Shown here piece after piece: positions 11,616 through 22,850 of a DNA stretch of 64,000 nt. The translations under genes were made by a program, and so were the position numbers. Under the pieces are notes generated by a model, which did no database searches, was not told the DNA's origin, and saw only the letters and a program-made list of their open reading frames with translations. Where the stretch lies: positions 72,807,619 to 72,871,618 of the forward strand of contig CM077648.1 in assembly GCA_039707465.1 (NCBI GenBank), given 5' to 3'. The DNA comes from Rhabdophis nuchalis. Lineage: Eukaryota > Chordata > Lepidosauria > Squamata > Natricidae. How positions within the stretch are numbered: the stretch's first letter is position 1; the number at the start of each line of letters is the position of its first letter.

Positions 11616-12685
11616 ACTCACTCTCTCTCTGGCGGGCAGGCAGGAAAGCAAGCAAGGCGGCTGGAGAAAGAGGAGGGGAAGGAGGAGGAGATGACGGCCC
11701 CGGAGGCACGGAGCTTTTCCCCGCGGTGGGCGCCTCCTTCTCCGCTGGCAGATAGAGCAAGGTCGAGGGGCTTCCCCCCTTTCCCCACTTCCCGGCTGTT
11801 TCGCCGCCGCCGCCGCCGGTTCCAGCAGCAGCAGCAGCAGGAGGAGGAGAAGGAGAAGGAGATGACAGCCCCGGAGGCACGGAGCTCTTCCCCGCAGCGG
11901 GCGCCTCCTTCTCCGCTGGCTTCTCCCCTTTCCCCACTTCCCGGCTGTTTTGCCGCCGCCGCCGCCGCCGCCGCCCCTCGGCGAGCTCCCGAGGTTTGGA
12001 AAGAGCCGGGAAGTGGGGAAAGGGGAGAAGCCAGCGGAGAAGGAGGCGCCCGCCGCGGGGAAGAGCTCCGTGCCTCCGTGCCCGTCATCTCCTCCTACTT
12101 CTCCTCCTCCTGCTGCTGCTGCTGCTGGAACCGGCGGCGGTGGCAGCGGCGAAACAGCCGGGAAGTGGGGAAAGGGGGGAAGCCCCTCGACCTTGCTCTA
12201 TCTGCCAGCGGAGAAGGAGGCGCCCACCGTGGGGAAGAGCTCCGTGCCTCCGGGGCCGTCATCTCCTCCTCCTTCCCCTCCTCCTCCTCCAGCCGCCTTG
12301 CTTGCTTTCCTGCCTGCCCGCCAGAGAGAGAGAGAGAGGGAGGGAGGGAGGGAGGGAGGGAGGGAGGGAGGAAGGAACGGAATCAGAATCTGACAGACAC
12401 AGAGAGAATGACAAAGAGAGACAGGAAGGGAGGGGATAGCGATTTCTGAGTAAACTTTTGTAAAAACAGAATATCCAAGTTTCTTTGTTAAAACAGTTGC
12501 TTTTACTGTCCTTTTACATTATTTACCTTATAAGTGGTAATAATATTAATTAAAAAAAGTTCTGAGCTACCCTTATTTTGCTTCAAAGTTCTTTATTTGA
12601 AATTTAATTTTTTTTCCTGAAATGTCCCTCTTAAAATGAAGGTGTGTGTTATACGCCTGTGCGTGTTATACGCCGATAAATACGG
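11386..12685. mobile_element. 1.3-kb TIR element with a giant GC-rich palindrome (TA target)
   Basis: The terminal inverted repeats are clear and nearly perfect: CCGTATTTATCGGCGTATAA at the left and its complement at the right, each followed by further copies of the gcgtgttatacgcc motif. TA dinucleotides flank both ends (11384-11385 and 12686-12687). The interior contains a ~690-bp imperfect palindrome centred near 11976, bordered by (CT)n at the left and (GA)n/(GGGA)n at the right. No transposase is encoded; the long GC-rich open frames are compositional and are mirrored on both strands. The termini resemble the gtataagacgcacc elements at 3486 and 30390 but form a distinct subfamily. The superfamily is not proven. 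Confidence 0.85.
11631..12322. repeat. long inverted repeat (palindrome) inside the TIR element
   Basis: The left arm starts ggcgggcaggcaggaaagc at 11631 and the right arm ends in its complement at 12322. Matching internal blocks include a tagagcaaggtcgaggggc-type segment, a (CCG)n/(CAG)n block and cccctttccccacttcccgg. Each arm also holds two related direct units beginning gaggaggagatgac or similar and sharing the ggcgcctccttctccgctgg block. A single strand could fold into a stem of more than 300 bp. Confidence 0.85.
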
Positions 12686-12695
12686 TAGTTAAGCG

Positions 12696-12830
12696 CAGGG
12701 GTCTCCAACCTTTGCAACTTTAAGTCTGAAGGACTTCAGCTCCCAGACTTCTCCAGCCAGCTTTGCTGGCTGGAGAAGTCTGGGAGCTGAAGTCCTTCAG
12801 ACTTAAAGTTGCAAAGGTTGGAGACCCTAG
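12696..12830. mobile_element. hairpin MITE, hAT-like (CAGGGGTCTCC ends)
   Basis: The entire 135-bp element is an almost perfect palindrome whose arms meet at about 12763 (ccagccagctttgctggctgg). It is flanked by agttaag at 12687-12693 and 12831-12837. The CAGGGGTC start and the near-8-bp duplication fit hAT. A diverged relative lies at 57187-57314. It has no coding capacity. Confidence 0.82.
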
Positions 12831-13012
12831 AGTTAAGGCATCAGGCTACAAACTGGGAGAGGCTAGAAACCAGGGGATAGGCTCTATCCCTGCCTTAGGC
12901 ATGAAGCCAATTGGGTGATCTTGGGTCAGTCACTATCTCTTAGCCCTAGGCAGTAGGGAATGGCAAACCACTTCTGAAATCTTGCCAAGGAAGCTGTTGT
13001 CAGGCCTGGAAC
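12831..13012 (+). mobile_element. tRNA-derived SINE (squamate type)
   Basis: An A-box-like ttaaggcatcaggct is followed by a degenerate B-box region (ggataggctctatcc). After these comes the body typical of squamate tRNA SINEs: gggtgatcttgggtcagtca, tagccctagg, ggcaaaccacttctgaaa, cttgccaagg. A second copy of the body is at 22685-22850. It is transcribed, if at all, by RNA polymerase III and depends on a LINE in trans. The 3' end past 13012 is indistinct. Confidence 0.72.
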
Positions 13013-13930
13013 TGACCTGGTTATGGCCGGGTAGTTTCTGTGAGGGCTTCTTCTCAGGATTTCACGCTGACACAGAGCTGGAGAGGGGAGTAAGACGGGT
13101 GGTGATGTAACCCAAACAGCATAGCTTTCTGGTGAGTCAGAGGCATTCCAACGGCTGGCTGGGCAGAGGAGGAGGAGAGAGGTAACCAAGCAACCAACCA
13201 GCTTCCAGATTGGGCAATGTGATTTATTGTTTTGAGAAACGGGGGAAAGGTTTCCTCTTAAGGTTGTGGAAAGCACGGGAAGATTGTTCTTTGAGGAATT
13301 ACCCTGTCTCGGAATTCTGTTTTGAAATGGCTGTATTACTTGGAACCCTGACAGCTGCAGGGACTAATTCAGGCAAACACCAGGTATCAATTCCAACTTC
13401 AAGGCTCAGAAAACCCTCTAATAAACTACTTTCATTTCTATTCTCTCTCAATTTATGTGGCATAGCTGACCCTGAGTGACCCTGAGAGAAAGCCCATCTT
13501 ATAACTGCTGGAGTTTCAAGAATATAATGAACATGCTCATATAATGAAGCCCTCTGCCAGAGAAAATAGAGCTTGCGGGAGCAGCATGCGGCCCTCCTGG
13601 CCTCTGTTTTCAGCCGGGATGGTCTCCTGCAGCCCTCGGCCAGCAAAAATGGAGCTCAGGTGATCCGCTTCTGCTTTTGTTGGCAGAGGGTTGCAGGAGG
13701 CCGTCCTGGCTGAAAATGGGGCCCGAAGGGACACGCAGCCTCCTGAGGTCCATTTTCACTGTCAGAGGGCTAGCAAAACAAACTAAAAACAAAACAAAAC
13801 AAAAGGAGAAATGTTTCCCCTTTTGCATTTGAACATCCAAGAAGGGACGGGAAAGAAGAAAGGGAAAGAGGAAAGACAAAGAAATAGAAGGAAAGTGTCA
13901 AGGTTCCAAGTAATATAAAGACAGTAAGAG
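13013..13930. other. no recognised gene; moderately GC-rich repeats
   Basis: The sequence includes a loosely repeated GC-rich stretch at 13540-13760 (gcctctgttttcagcc, aaaatggagctcagg). It resembles low-copy repeats, but no family or ends could be fixed. Open frames overlap on both strands without domains. Confidence 0.45.
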
Positions 13931-13932
13931 AG

Positions 13933-14010
13933 GAAGGAAGGAAGGAAGGAAGGAAGGAAGGGAGGGAGGGAGGGAGGGAGGGAGGGAGGGAGGGAGGAAG
14001 GAAGGAAGGA
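13933..14010. repeat. (GGAA)n/(GGGA)n microsatellite
   Basis: Tandem aagg units grade into aggg units and back, a purine-only tract of about 75 bp. Confidence 0.95.
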
Positions 14011-14589
14011 AAATCCTGCTTTAGTACTTGGCCTCCAACAGCCCTGCTGCCCTTTCACTATCCCCTTTTCTCCTCTTCTTGATGTCTCCTGTTGGTCTCC
14101 CATACTATTGCTGAGGATGCTTTGATTGCAAAGTTGGGTCTCTTTGTGTGGAAACGGGTTGGGACTCCCTCTGATCCACATACTTTGCCCTCCCTCCACA
14201 CACCATGAGCAACCTGGCCAAGGAGAGCAGGAACAGCAGCAGCAGCAGCCTTGAAGAGGTAAGCACAACCAGGCATCTTGTTGGGGAAGCGGGGTTGGGC
14301 TGGGCTGGGCTGTGGGAACCCAGTACCCCGGGTGCTCGCAGAAACACCTGGATGCTTGCCCTCCTCTGCCTAGGGCTCTGGACAGCCTGCACCACCATCT
14401 GGTGATCCTCCATGTGGCCTGAGAGGGACAGCAAGGCTCTTCTGGAGGCCAAGGGTTTAACACTCTCCCTGGTTTCAACTTCCTCCACTGAAGACAATGG
14501 ATCCCCAAAGACCCACCTGGGCCACCACAGGTGCTCCCAACACGAGTCATGTTGAGCTGGCCACTCCCACCTTGGCCACCTCCACCTCA

Positions 14590-14632
<43 letters not shown>
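14590..14632. repeat. (CA)n microsatellite
   Basis: About twenty consecutive CA dinucleotides. Confidence 0.97.
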
Positions 14633-14634
<2 letters not shown>

Positions 14635-14639
14635 GAGGT

Positions 14640-14695
14640 TAAACATAACCTTGATGCGGCCCTCAATGAAATTGAGTTTGACACCTCTGCTTTAG
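14640..14695. mobile_element. right-end fragment of a hAT-F MITE
   Basis: The phrase gatgcggccctcaatgaaat followed by gagtttgacacctctgc matches the right end of the element at 31912-32042 (gatgcgatcaagtttgacacctgtg). The left end was not found, so only a fragment is supported. Confidence 0.5.
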
Positions 14696-15435
14696 AGCAT
14701 CTTGGACATTTCTACTACGCAGAATTTCAGTATATTCCTCCTATCTTCTTTGAATTAGTTATTGTCTGTCCAATAATATCAATAGCATATCAATATGAGG
14801 TTGGAATCTACTTCTGTGTTCAAATATCTTCCAAAAAACTTTCCTTGTTTTTCTATATCGGTTTCAATCTTCAATGTCTTTACATATGTCATTGGAATAC
14901 TGCTTCTTGTCTCTTTTGACATGTCTTTGTTAAGTTTCTTCCTGGGAACTTTGTTTTTCTTGGCTTTCATTTCTGTTGTACTAGCAAATTTCCTCCATGT
15001 GTTCTGACAACTAGTTTTCTTTCTTTTGTTTCTTGGTCTTTGGCAGTCCCTTTTCACATTCATTTCTTTAAAAGTCTTGAATTCAATCCACTGTTCTCCA
15101 TCAATGAAGTTTAGGATTTCAAAGTGATTTCTAATATTCTCCTTGGCAATAGAGGGTATGTACTCAGTCATATTGTGGCAATTGATGAACTTTCTTCTTC
15201 TGGTTTAGCTGAATTTGGAACTTGCACATAAGCACTTTGTAACATCTTCCATAGTCAGACCTTTCCCATATCTCTGCTGTTATAGCTGAACTCTTCTACC
15301 TCCTTGTTGAACCACATAGTCAATTTTATTTCTCTGCTCTACCTGCTGAAGTTCACATATACAAGCATCATTTTGATTAATGGAAAACTATGTGAGCAAT
15401 GAAAAAAATACAGGTTTTTTATTTTTATTTTTTTG
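14696..15435. other. no recognised feature
   Basis: AT-rich DNA. A 130-codon minus-strand frame (14779-15171) is lysine-rich and has no recognisable domain. It could be a degraded LINE segment, but I cannot support that. Confidence 0.4.
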
Positions 15436-15439
15436 TTTA

Positions 15440-15640
15440 GCCATCACAATTGGGACCAGCAACCTGGACGTTAAGTGAAGGCATTGTTAAGAGAAAATGT
15501 AACTACGTGCAACTTTCCTTCAATTTTTCTTTGATTTACAGACCTGTGAAGAACATAAATACGAGGATTGGTTACAAAATTACTTTTTTATCATCATAAC
15601 TGCAAATAGTCACTAAATGAGGACTACTTGTATTGTATTC
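15440..15640. repeat. degraded non-coding repeat of squamate type
   Basis: The phrases cacaattgggaccagcaac, gttaagtgaaggcattgtt and cactaaatgaggactact resemble the gttgctaagcaagaccgtcg segment inside the hAT-C element at 18530. It is probably part of an old DNA transposon. Its ends are not visible. Confidence 0.4.
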
Positions 15641-15889
15641 ACAGAAATTGATAAGTTATTCTCCAGCTTCATTTCAGTTTCCGAATCCATAAAGTTCAGC
15701 TACATTTTCCTCCTGGTGATTTTCAACTTTGGAATTCTAGTCTTTAATCACAAGCAGCAAATCTTGCTTGCATGTTCTATCAATTTCAAATTCAACTTGT
15801 CCATAAAACTCATCAAGTCCTCTTCTTCTGTGATTGGATCTTAAACTAGGATCATTATCATATTAAGCGATTGCTTGTGAAGTGTAACT

Positions 15890-16266
15890 GACATTACTCA
15901 ATCATTATTGCATTGGTTGGTCTCTCCCATCTTTGGAAGAGCTTTATACCTCCTGCTGCCTTAAGAAAGTTCAAAACATGTGTCTCATCCTGGGCACCCT
16001 TATTTTTTTAACTATTACCATCTGACAGGATACAGTATAATAAAAACAAGGACAAATAGGCTGAAAAACAGCTTCTATCCTAGGGCAGTAACTATACTGA
16101 ATTCTACTGTATAGTGCATTAATGCAATATTGGGGTTTTCAATTCAATTGTACAGAATGTGAAGATGTGTGTTTGTGTTTTATTTTTATAGTTATAATGT
16201 ACACTGAAGATGGCATTTAATTTTGTTGTACGAGGTGCAATGACAATAAAGTCAACTAAATTAAAC
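15890..16266 (+). mobile_element. 3' end of a jockey-superfamily LINE (fish-type), plus strand
   Basis: The strand reads ctgaaaaacagcttctatcctagggcag, which resembles the conserved C-terminal end of this LINE type. It then has a T-rich 3' region ending gcaatgacaataaagtca. The same tail (caatgacaataaag) is at 54960-54990, and its antisense starts the element at 35640. Only the last ~370 bp are present. Confidence 0.65.
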
Positions 16267-17547
16267 TAGACAAGGACTATTCTTGTTATACGTGCATAAA
16301 TGTAAAACTATTTCTTCTTTGTTTTTCATTTTTTTGATTAGTAAATGGTATGATCTTCTCATTGAAAGTGTCCACTTCAATTTACTATCACCTGAGAAGT
16401 CAATGTATGGTCAATTGATTTCATCTTTCACTGTATTTAGCTTTTCCATGTTCTACTTCCTATGTTCCATGTTCCTGTAATTCTGTCTTTGCATCTTTGG
16501 CTTTTCTTTTCATGCCTGGCAACATCAGCAACTAAACTCCCCAAAATCTTTAATCTAGTCATGTCATAAATGCCACTAGTATTAAAAGATACTCAGCTCT
16601 TCCTCTGTGATGTGTAGAGTGACATTTCACCTGAAAGATCTATTTTATCCAGTAATATTCTTCCACAAGCTTTGAGAGATCACTCATCTTATATCATTTT
16701 TTGCTTGATAACGCTGAATGTATATCTTTGCACAATTTTATTCAATAAATCAACGAACAAGTATAATGTTTTTGCTCATTCAATTAACTGGCTTTTCTCT
16801 TTATCTAGTTTTGGAACATGTGGACATTGGATCACAACTTATGTCAAATTTATGCAGAAATAATGAAAATCCAAAAGGATTCACAAAATTTTAAGAACCA
16901 CTGAAGGGCTATAGGAAAACCAGCAGGAGAATGGGGCAAAAGAAGAAACTATCAATTGCTGCACCAAAGTACAGTATGGTAAAAAAAAAATTCACAGAGC
17001 TGTGGAGAAAAGATGCGATGGGGTGGGTGGGGGTGAAATGATGAAGAAATGATGAAAAGTATTTTATGATGCGTGTTATAGATTGCAAACATTGTTGCAA
17101 AGAAGGTAGACAAAGAGGAAGAACAAACTGCAAAGATGAAGAGAGGAAGAGAAAATATAGATTTTGATAGAAACAAAGAAATCAAAATGTTACGAACTTG
17201 GTGCAAAACAAAAGGACTGCCTCCAACAGAAGAAACAGAATTAAAAATAGAATTGATGAAATTATTTGGGATGAAAGTCAAGAGAGGAAATGCCGGGAAG
17301 AGCATTGCAAAGATTTCTATGGGCATCACAGAGATTTGCTGAAGAGGCAAATTAGTCCATTAAAAAATGGATGTAAAATCATAAAAAAATGTGAGAATGA
17401 TGAAAAATAGAAAAGGTGAACATGTAGATGCCATGGACAGTTAAAATATGGATGTAGCTTGCTAATGAAATGTCTGTGCAAGTTGTTTAATGTGGATTTG
17501 GAGATTGTATCTCTAGTTGATGATTGGAGGAAATCTGTTCATTGTTC
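16267..17547. other. no recognised feature
   Basis: AT-rich with short frames on both strands. A lysine-rich 68-codon frame at 17136-17342 has no domain. Confidence 0.45.
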
Positions 17548-17555
17548 CCTTAGTC

Positions 17556-18716
17556 CAGTGGTCGGCAAACCATGGCTCGCGAGCCACAAGTGGCTCTTTG
17601 GCTCCTCAAATGTGGCTCTTCCTCCGCTCAGCCACGGGCAGACTCCGTCTGTTGCATAGGTGGCTGCTGCTGCCCCCCCAAGCCCTGCGATGCGCAACTC
17701 CCGCTGTCTGAAGTGGGCGCGTCTCCACCAACTCCCTCTGACAGCCACTGCAGCACACATTCCGGGGCTGACCACCACACAGGGCTGGGAGGGAGGTGGG
17801 CGTGCAGCACTCGGACAGCCTCGGCAGCACTTAAAGTGGCTGCAGCCTCAGGTGTTCCCCCCACCCGCCCGCTTGCTGTGGGAGGAGGCAGCCGTAGCCT
17901 CCCCAGCTGACATGCTGGCCCCTCTGCTTCCCGGGGGTGAGGGGGGAGAGACTGACAGGCACACAGAGAGACAGAGAGAGACAGAGGGGGAGAGAGAAAG
18001 AGGGGGGGAGGGAGAGACAGACAGAGACAGACGGGGGAGGAGGAGGGAGGGGGAGACAGACAGAGAGAGGCACAGAGAGAGAGGGAGACAGAGGGGGAGG
18101 GAGAGAGAGACAAAGAGAGAGACAGAGGGGGAGGGAGGGGGAGACAGACAGAGAGGCACAAAGAGGGAGGGAGAGGGGGAATCAGAGACAGACAGACACA
18201 CACACACACACACAGTGACAGAGATGGGTGGAGGGAGGAGAGAGAGAGATACAGAGAGAGAGAGACAGATAGAGACAGACAGACAGACAGAGGGGGAGGG
18301 AGAGAGAGACAGAGAGAGGCACAGACAGAGAGGGAGGGAGAGATGGAATCAGATAGACAGACAGACACACACAGAGTGACAGAGATGGGTGGAGGGAGGA
18401 GACAGATACAGAGAGAGAGAGACAGACACAGAGAAACAGAAAGAAAAATAGAAAGAAAAAGAAAGTGGGAGAGAGAGATAAAGAAAGAAAGAAAGAAAGA
18501 ACTTGTGACCACAATTGAGCCCAAAATTTTGGTTGCTAAGCAAGACCGTCGTTAAACGAGTTTCACCACATTTTCCAAGTTGGCCACACCCACCTGGTCA
18601 CATGACTACTGAGCCACTCCCACAAAACAGGCCACATCTTTTGGCTCTCAAAAGAAATTTCAATCGTTGTACTGTTGATATTTGGCTCTATTGACTAATG
18701 AGTTTGCCCACCACTG
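17556..18716 (+). mobile_element. hAT element, hAT-C family, with polypurine core
   Basis: The ends are CAGTGGTCGGCAAAC and GTTTGCCCACCACTG. The 8-bp flanks are ccttagtc (17548-17555) and ccctagtc (18717-18724), 7 of 8 identical. The left third is GC-rich. The centre (about 17940-18515) is almost pure A/G with gagaca units. The right part has gccacacccacctggtcaca and ggctctcaaaagaaattt. No transposase is encoded, so it is non-autonomous. A second complete copy in opposite orientation is at 60537-61578, and a partial copy lies inside the Helitron at about 52300-52932. Confidence 0.92.
17940..18515 (+). repeat. 570-bp polypurine (gagaca)n tract in hAT-C
   Basis: The tract is nearly all purine on the plus strand, with gagagaca, gggagg and a short (CA)n. 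Its other strand generates long low-complexity Ser/Leu frames that are not genes. Homologous tracts occupy the same place in the other hAT-C copies. Confidence 0.95.
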
Positions 18717-18724
18717 CCCTAGTC

Positions 18725-20483
18725 AAAAGCAAAGGCAACAAGACTAAATGCAAAATCTGTGCAGGAAGAAGGTTGATTAGCTTATTAAGAGTGCTTGGAA
18801 AATTGTTTGGCTCAGTTATGACTGAATGACTATGAGAGGAGAAACTGAGCAACTTTTTGAAAATATAGTGCAGTTTTATAATAATCAGTCTAAGGGTCAT
18901 AAACCAAAGATCCATTTGTTGGACAAAGACTAGGGAGAAACCAAGAATGAAAAGCTAGGGAAATGCAGCAGGCCCTGAAGTCGACAGTTATTTCCAACAA
19001 GGGGAGAGAATCTGGGGAAAGAATGGCTGGAGTTTGACTACTTGCCTAATTAGAGGAATTGAAAGCCATTATTCTAAAGGAGAGTTGCCAATCTCCTCAC
19101 TCTTGCTTAGCTGATGGCATGTTTTAAGTCTTGGAAGTCTCCCAAACTCAGGATCCAGCTTCTTGTTGTCTGAATCAGCTATCACTTATGCTGAGACTGA
19201 GTCATCTTCACCAGGCAGCTGATAGTTTGTTGATTTCCCAGCTACAGGCTAAGCATCTGCTTGGTTCTCCACTTCATAATTATCCTCAGGGAGAAGGATC
19301 TTATCCACTTATCCTATTAACTATTTTCATTTTTAAAATACTAGATGTATATCGTTCCTAATAATTTTCTAAACACTTTGTAAATGCTATAAAATAATCC
19401 AAAAGACTCCTGTCACATTCTTCTATTAACAGCATTATATGTAAAAACAGCACGTTAACTAGGTAATCCAATTCAATTTCCTGCAATTTCCTCTACGTCC
19501 ACATCTTTCACTGGAACAAATAATAGTTGATTCGAAGTACCTACAAGACCTATATGAGTCAAGTGGTCTGAAAAGTTTTAGAAATTAACGAGAATATTAT
19601 ATAAAGTTGTTTTCATGATCAGATGCAATGGGCTGTTTTAATTTGATATGTAAAAAATATTTAAAAAAACAAATTCCTTCTAAATGGAAAAATGCAGATC
19701 TATATAATCATCTACTATAATAATCTATTCTTGCCATATTCCAGGATAAGAATACTGCCAATGTGACTTAACACAAATTATTTTTGATTCCCTTGTCAGT
19801 GTTGATGATTGATGACTACTTCAAGTAGTCTCAATTTTCTTGGCAAGACTTAGAAGGAATGGCAAGACTTGTTTCTTAACCATGACAACAAATTAATCAT
19901 TCACTTCAATTCAACCATAAGAATACTCTTAATAAACGTTTCTAAATTAGATTAATAAGCACATTTAACATTATTTTTGTATTTTATTTTATTATATTTT
20001 ACATTAACATCCAAAGTTCATTTGATGATGAACAATCATTAATTTAAATAGATTTAATTGTACAAAAGGCTATCCCTAATAGTACAAAGTGGCTTACATC
20101 ACACATAAAGGATGGAAATATACTGTAGTCAAAGGTAAGACCATTAATTGAAATTAATTGAGCTAGTATATTTGAATAAACAGTTGAAAATAATATGTAG
20201 TTATGTTCAATATATAAACATGCAAATTATAACCAGATGGACCTCATCTGTAACAACTGAAGTGTTTTAGGAAGCACAAATTCAGATACCTGAACTAGAG
20301 AAGTTTGTTTCAGAAGTCATTTTCAAAATAATTGTATGTATATCTGCCTAGAAGTAATCCCTAGTAATTCAGTAGTTCTTAGCAAACACCTACGGGAATG
20401 ATATAGGAACACCAGAAAATTCAATGATTGTGACTATTTGAAAAAGGCTCTTCATCTTTCTGCGTGAAATTAGAGAAATTAAA
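18725..20483. other. no recognised feature
   Basis: AT-rich, unique-looking DNA. A 76-codon frame at 19131-19361 shows no domain. Confidence 0.5.
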
Positions 20484-20499
20484 CCACTGGATCTATTTA

Positions 20500-22483
20500 T
20501 TTTTTTTATATTGAAAAAGTTTTATTGGTTTTACATTTTTTCTATAGGGTAGGGTAAGGGATACAAAGAAATTTTGAGAGCATTCACGTCAGAGTCGTCG
20601 GCCCTTCCGAGACCTCAAAATACAAAGTATAAAATAACAAAAAAAAACATTTTTCATAACACTACAAGGTAAAAGCAAGTACATATACCTAAATTCTCAA
20701 TTCCATGCTGTCAGACATTTACAAAAATCCAGATAAAATATTATGAAAATTGTTCAGAAAAATCAAGGCAAAGTTATTTTTTCGATCTAAGTCTCTTGGC
20801 TATTGTATCTTCTTTTTCTCCTCCCTGGCCCCCAGCGGGCGGGGCCGCGGCCCCCTCCGTCCCCCCTGGATCTTCCCCCAGGGCAGAGGAATGTTTTTTA
20901 AGAAAGGCTTCCGCCTCAACAACTGTTTTAATCCTCACTCTTCCTCCTTCCCAGAACACCAGCATCCCTTCGGGTGTCACCCACTTGAACCAAATCCCGT
21001 GATCAAATAAAATTTTTGACAAGAAGGAAAATTCCCTCCTTGCTTCTCGAATCTTTCTAGGGATCTGCTTCAAGATAGCAACCTCTTTTTGTTGGTAAAT
21101 TAATGGACTACCTCTCTGCACTTTCAGGATTTCCTCTCTGGTTGACCTTCTAACAAATTTCACATGTATCTCTCTAGGCACTTCATTTATCCTGGCATAT
21201 GCTGAGTTAATTCTGTAGGCTAGGTCAATGTCCCCCCCTGATCTCATCTTTAGGTTTTTGTAAATAGTCTGCTAAAATTGTGCTCATAAGATCAGGGAGG
21301 CATTCACCAGATTCCTCAAGAACGTTCTGAAATCTCAAAAAATGTGTCATTCTTTCCATATCTATCCTAGACACATGCCCATTTGTTTCCCCAACCTCTT
21401 TAATAACATTTTTAATCTCTCCCTTAACCCCCACCAACCCCCCTTCCAATTCTTCAGTCTTCTGTGTGTTTTCCAGCACTTGCTTCCGTGTATCCAATAG
21501 CTCCTTCTTGAAATTGATGTTTTCTGCCCTCTGGGCCTGAATTTCTTTTACCAAAGTTTGTATAACAGTTTCAAGAGAAGCCATCCGTTGTTCTAAACTT
21601 GCCAGTGCTGTTTCTTGAGCCATGATTAACTGTTAAAGTCAATGCCACCAAAATGGCGTTTTCAGGGTGGGGTTGGTGAGACTAACCGGGAGCCAAAAGT
21701 TCTGATCAAGGTTGAAACGTTGTAAAATTCAGGAACCAAGAGAGAGACAATTTTCCAACTCAATAGTTATAATAGCGAAGGTACTCCAGAAAGGAAATCA
21801 CAAATCCAGCAAGAGAAAAATTCTTCATCAATATCCAGAGAGAGTCCCAATTGTAAAGAGACGCTGGGAATTTTCCATAGTTGAAATAATCAGGCAGGGA
21901 CAAAGAAAAGCCACCTTCCACCGCCCATCTCAGAGCCCAGAGGAGAGAGTAGAAAAATAAATTTTTTTTTATCCAGCCAGACCTAGAAACAATGTTGCAA
22001 GTAGCCGCATACCACTTTCCCTTGTTAGAGACAGTCCGGATTTAAGATTTCCGCTTTCTCTTCCAGAGAAGCCATTTTAAAGTGCCGCTTAAGTCCGAGG
22101 GGGGTTTTTTGGAAACAAACACCCCCCTCCCAGTCCGTTTAGCCTGGCTGGCAGCAAGGAAAAAAAGTCTTTTTTAAACTCACTCTCCCTCGCAGCTGAA
22201 GCCTCGGCAGACCTTCCGAACTCTCCGCTCAGCCCTCTGCATTGAAGTGAATGGCGCCGACAGCCGTTGGCGAAGGGAGAACCCCCCGCAGCATGTTCCT
22301 CCTCACCTAGGTCGCGGAGGGGAGCGCTCTCCCCACCGCCGTGAGGAAGAACGTCCTCTCCGAGCCGACCCTACGGGAGACCTCCAGTAACCGGAGCGTC
22401 TCGCCCCCGTGGGGGGGCAGAAAAGGCAACAAAGCGGCGAGCGAGCGCTAGGCTCGCCCGTCGCCGCTGGAGCCGGAACCGGC
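20500..22483 (-). mobile_element. L1-derived ORF1-only retroelement (HAL1-like), copy A
   Basis: This minus-strand unit of 1984 bp is bounded by a perfect 16-bp target duplication (ccactggatctattta at 20484-20499 and 22484-22499). Read on the minus strand it has a GC-rich 5' UTR of about 860 bp, an L1-type ORF1 and a short 3' UTR. It ends aataaaactttttcaatata plus A-rich sequence. There is no ORF2 between ORF1 and the tail. The start, the 5' UTR, the ORF1 and the tail are all shared with copies B (27002) and C (32792), so the structure was inherited by retrotransposition rather than made by a local deletion. Confidence 0.92.
20774..21623 (-). pseudogene. L1-type ORF1 protein, one frameshift (copy A)
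   Basis: ORF1 protein of L1 elements is an RNA-binding trimer that coats the element RNA. The start ATG at 21623 opens MAQETALASLEQRM and a coiled-coil region to about residue 95. It is followed by the RRM-like part (FLRFQNVLEESGE, then RINSAYARINEVPREIHVKF) and the C-terminal domain (FSFLSKILFDHGIWFKW, VFWEGGRVRIKTV). A run of seven G on the coding strand near 21230-21237 has one more G than in copy C, which shifts the frame. The two halves are otherwise open. The length matches copy C (about 284 residues). Confidence 0.88.
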
Positions 22484-22499
22484 CCACTGGATCTATTTA

Positions 22500-22684
22500 C
22501 AGCTAGTGAAATAAGCTTCCTGTTGACCCTCTTGTTATGTATTTATCTATCTAATTTATATATTCCAGTTTTTATACATGGAAGACTCGAAAGATTGTGA
22601 TATACACAGGTATATGCAGACAGAGAAGAATCTACTGACATTTCCCCTCACACAAATCCCATCAGAGGAATTGTGGGAATTGAA
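22500..22684. other. flank of copy A
   Basis: AT-rich pre-insertion flank continuing directly from the target duplication. No feature is seen. Confidence 0.5.
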
Positions 22685-22850
22685 ACAAGGGAGGAGACCA
22701 TGAGTTCTACTCCTGCTTTTTGTATGAAGCTAGTTGGCTGATCTTGAGTCAGACATTTCTTTTCGGCCCTAGGAAGGAGGCAAACCACTTCCCCAAAACC
22801 TTGCCAAAATAACTGCAGGCAGTCTTTGAGAATCAGACCCAATAGAATAA
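22685..22850 (+). mobile_element. tRNA-derived SINE, partial
   Basis: The body shows gaccatgagttctactcctg (B-box region), gctgatcttgagtcag, ggccctaggaaggaggcaaa and ccttgccaaaataactgcag, then gtctttgagaatcagaccca. It is the same SINE type as at 12831, with the A-box end degraded. Confidence 0.7.

Noticed and set aside
11439..12449. 336-codon GC-rich open frame and its mirror frames
   Set aside because: It lies inside a palindrome and simple repeats. The translations are low-complexity (poly-Ser, Pro, Ala, Gln), occur on both strands and have no domain.
14779..15171. 130-codon lysine-rich minus-strand frame as a possible host exon or L1 ORF1
   Set aside because: It has no motif of either, and AT-rich DNA gives such frames by chance. 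No flanking LINE sequence was found.
17628..18524. 298-codon minus-strand frame rich in Ser/Leu
   Set aside because: It is the complement of the polypurine tract in hAT-C, with no start context, domain or conservation beyond the repeat.
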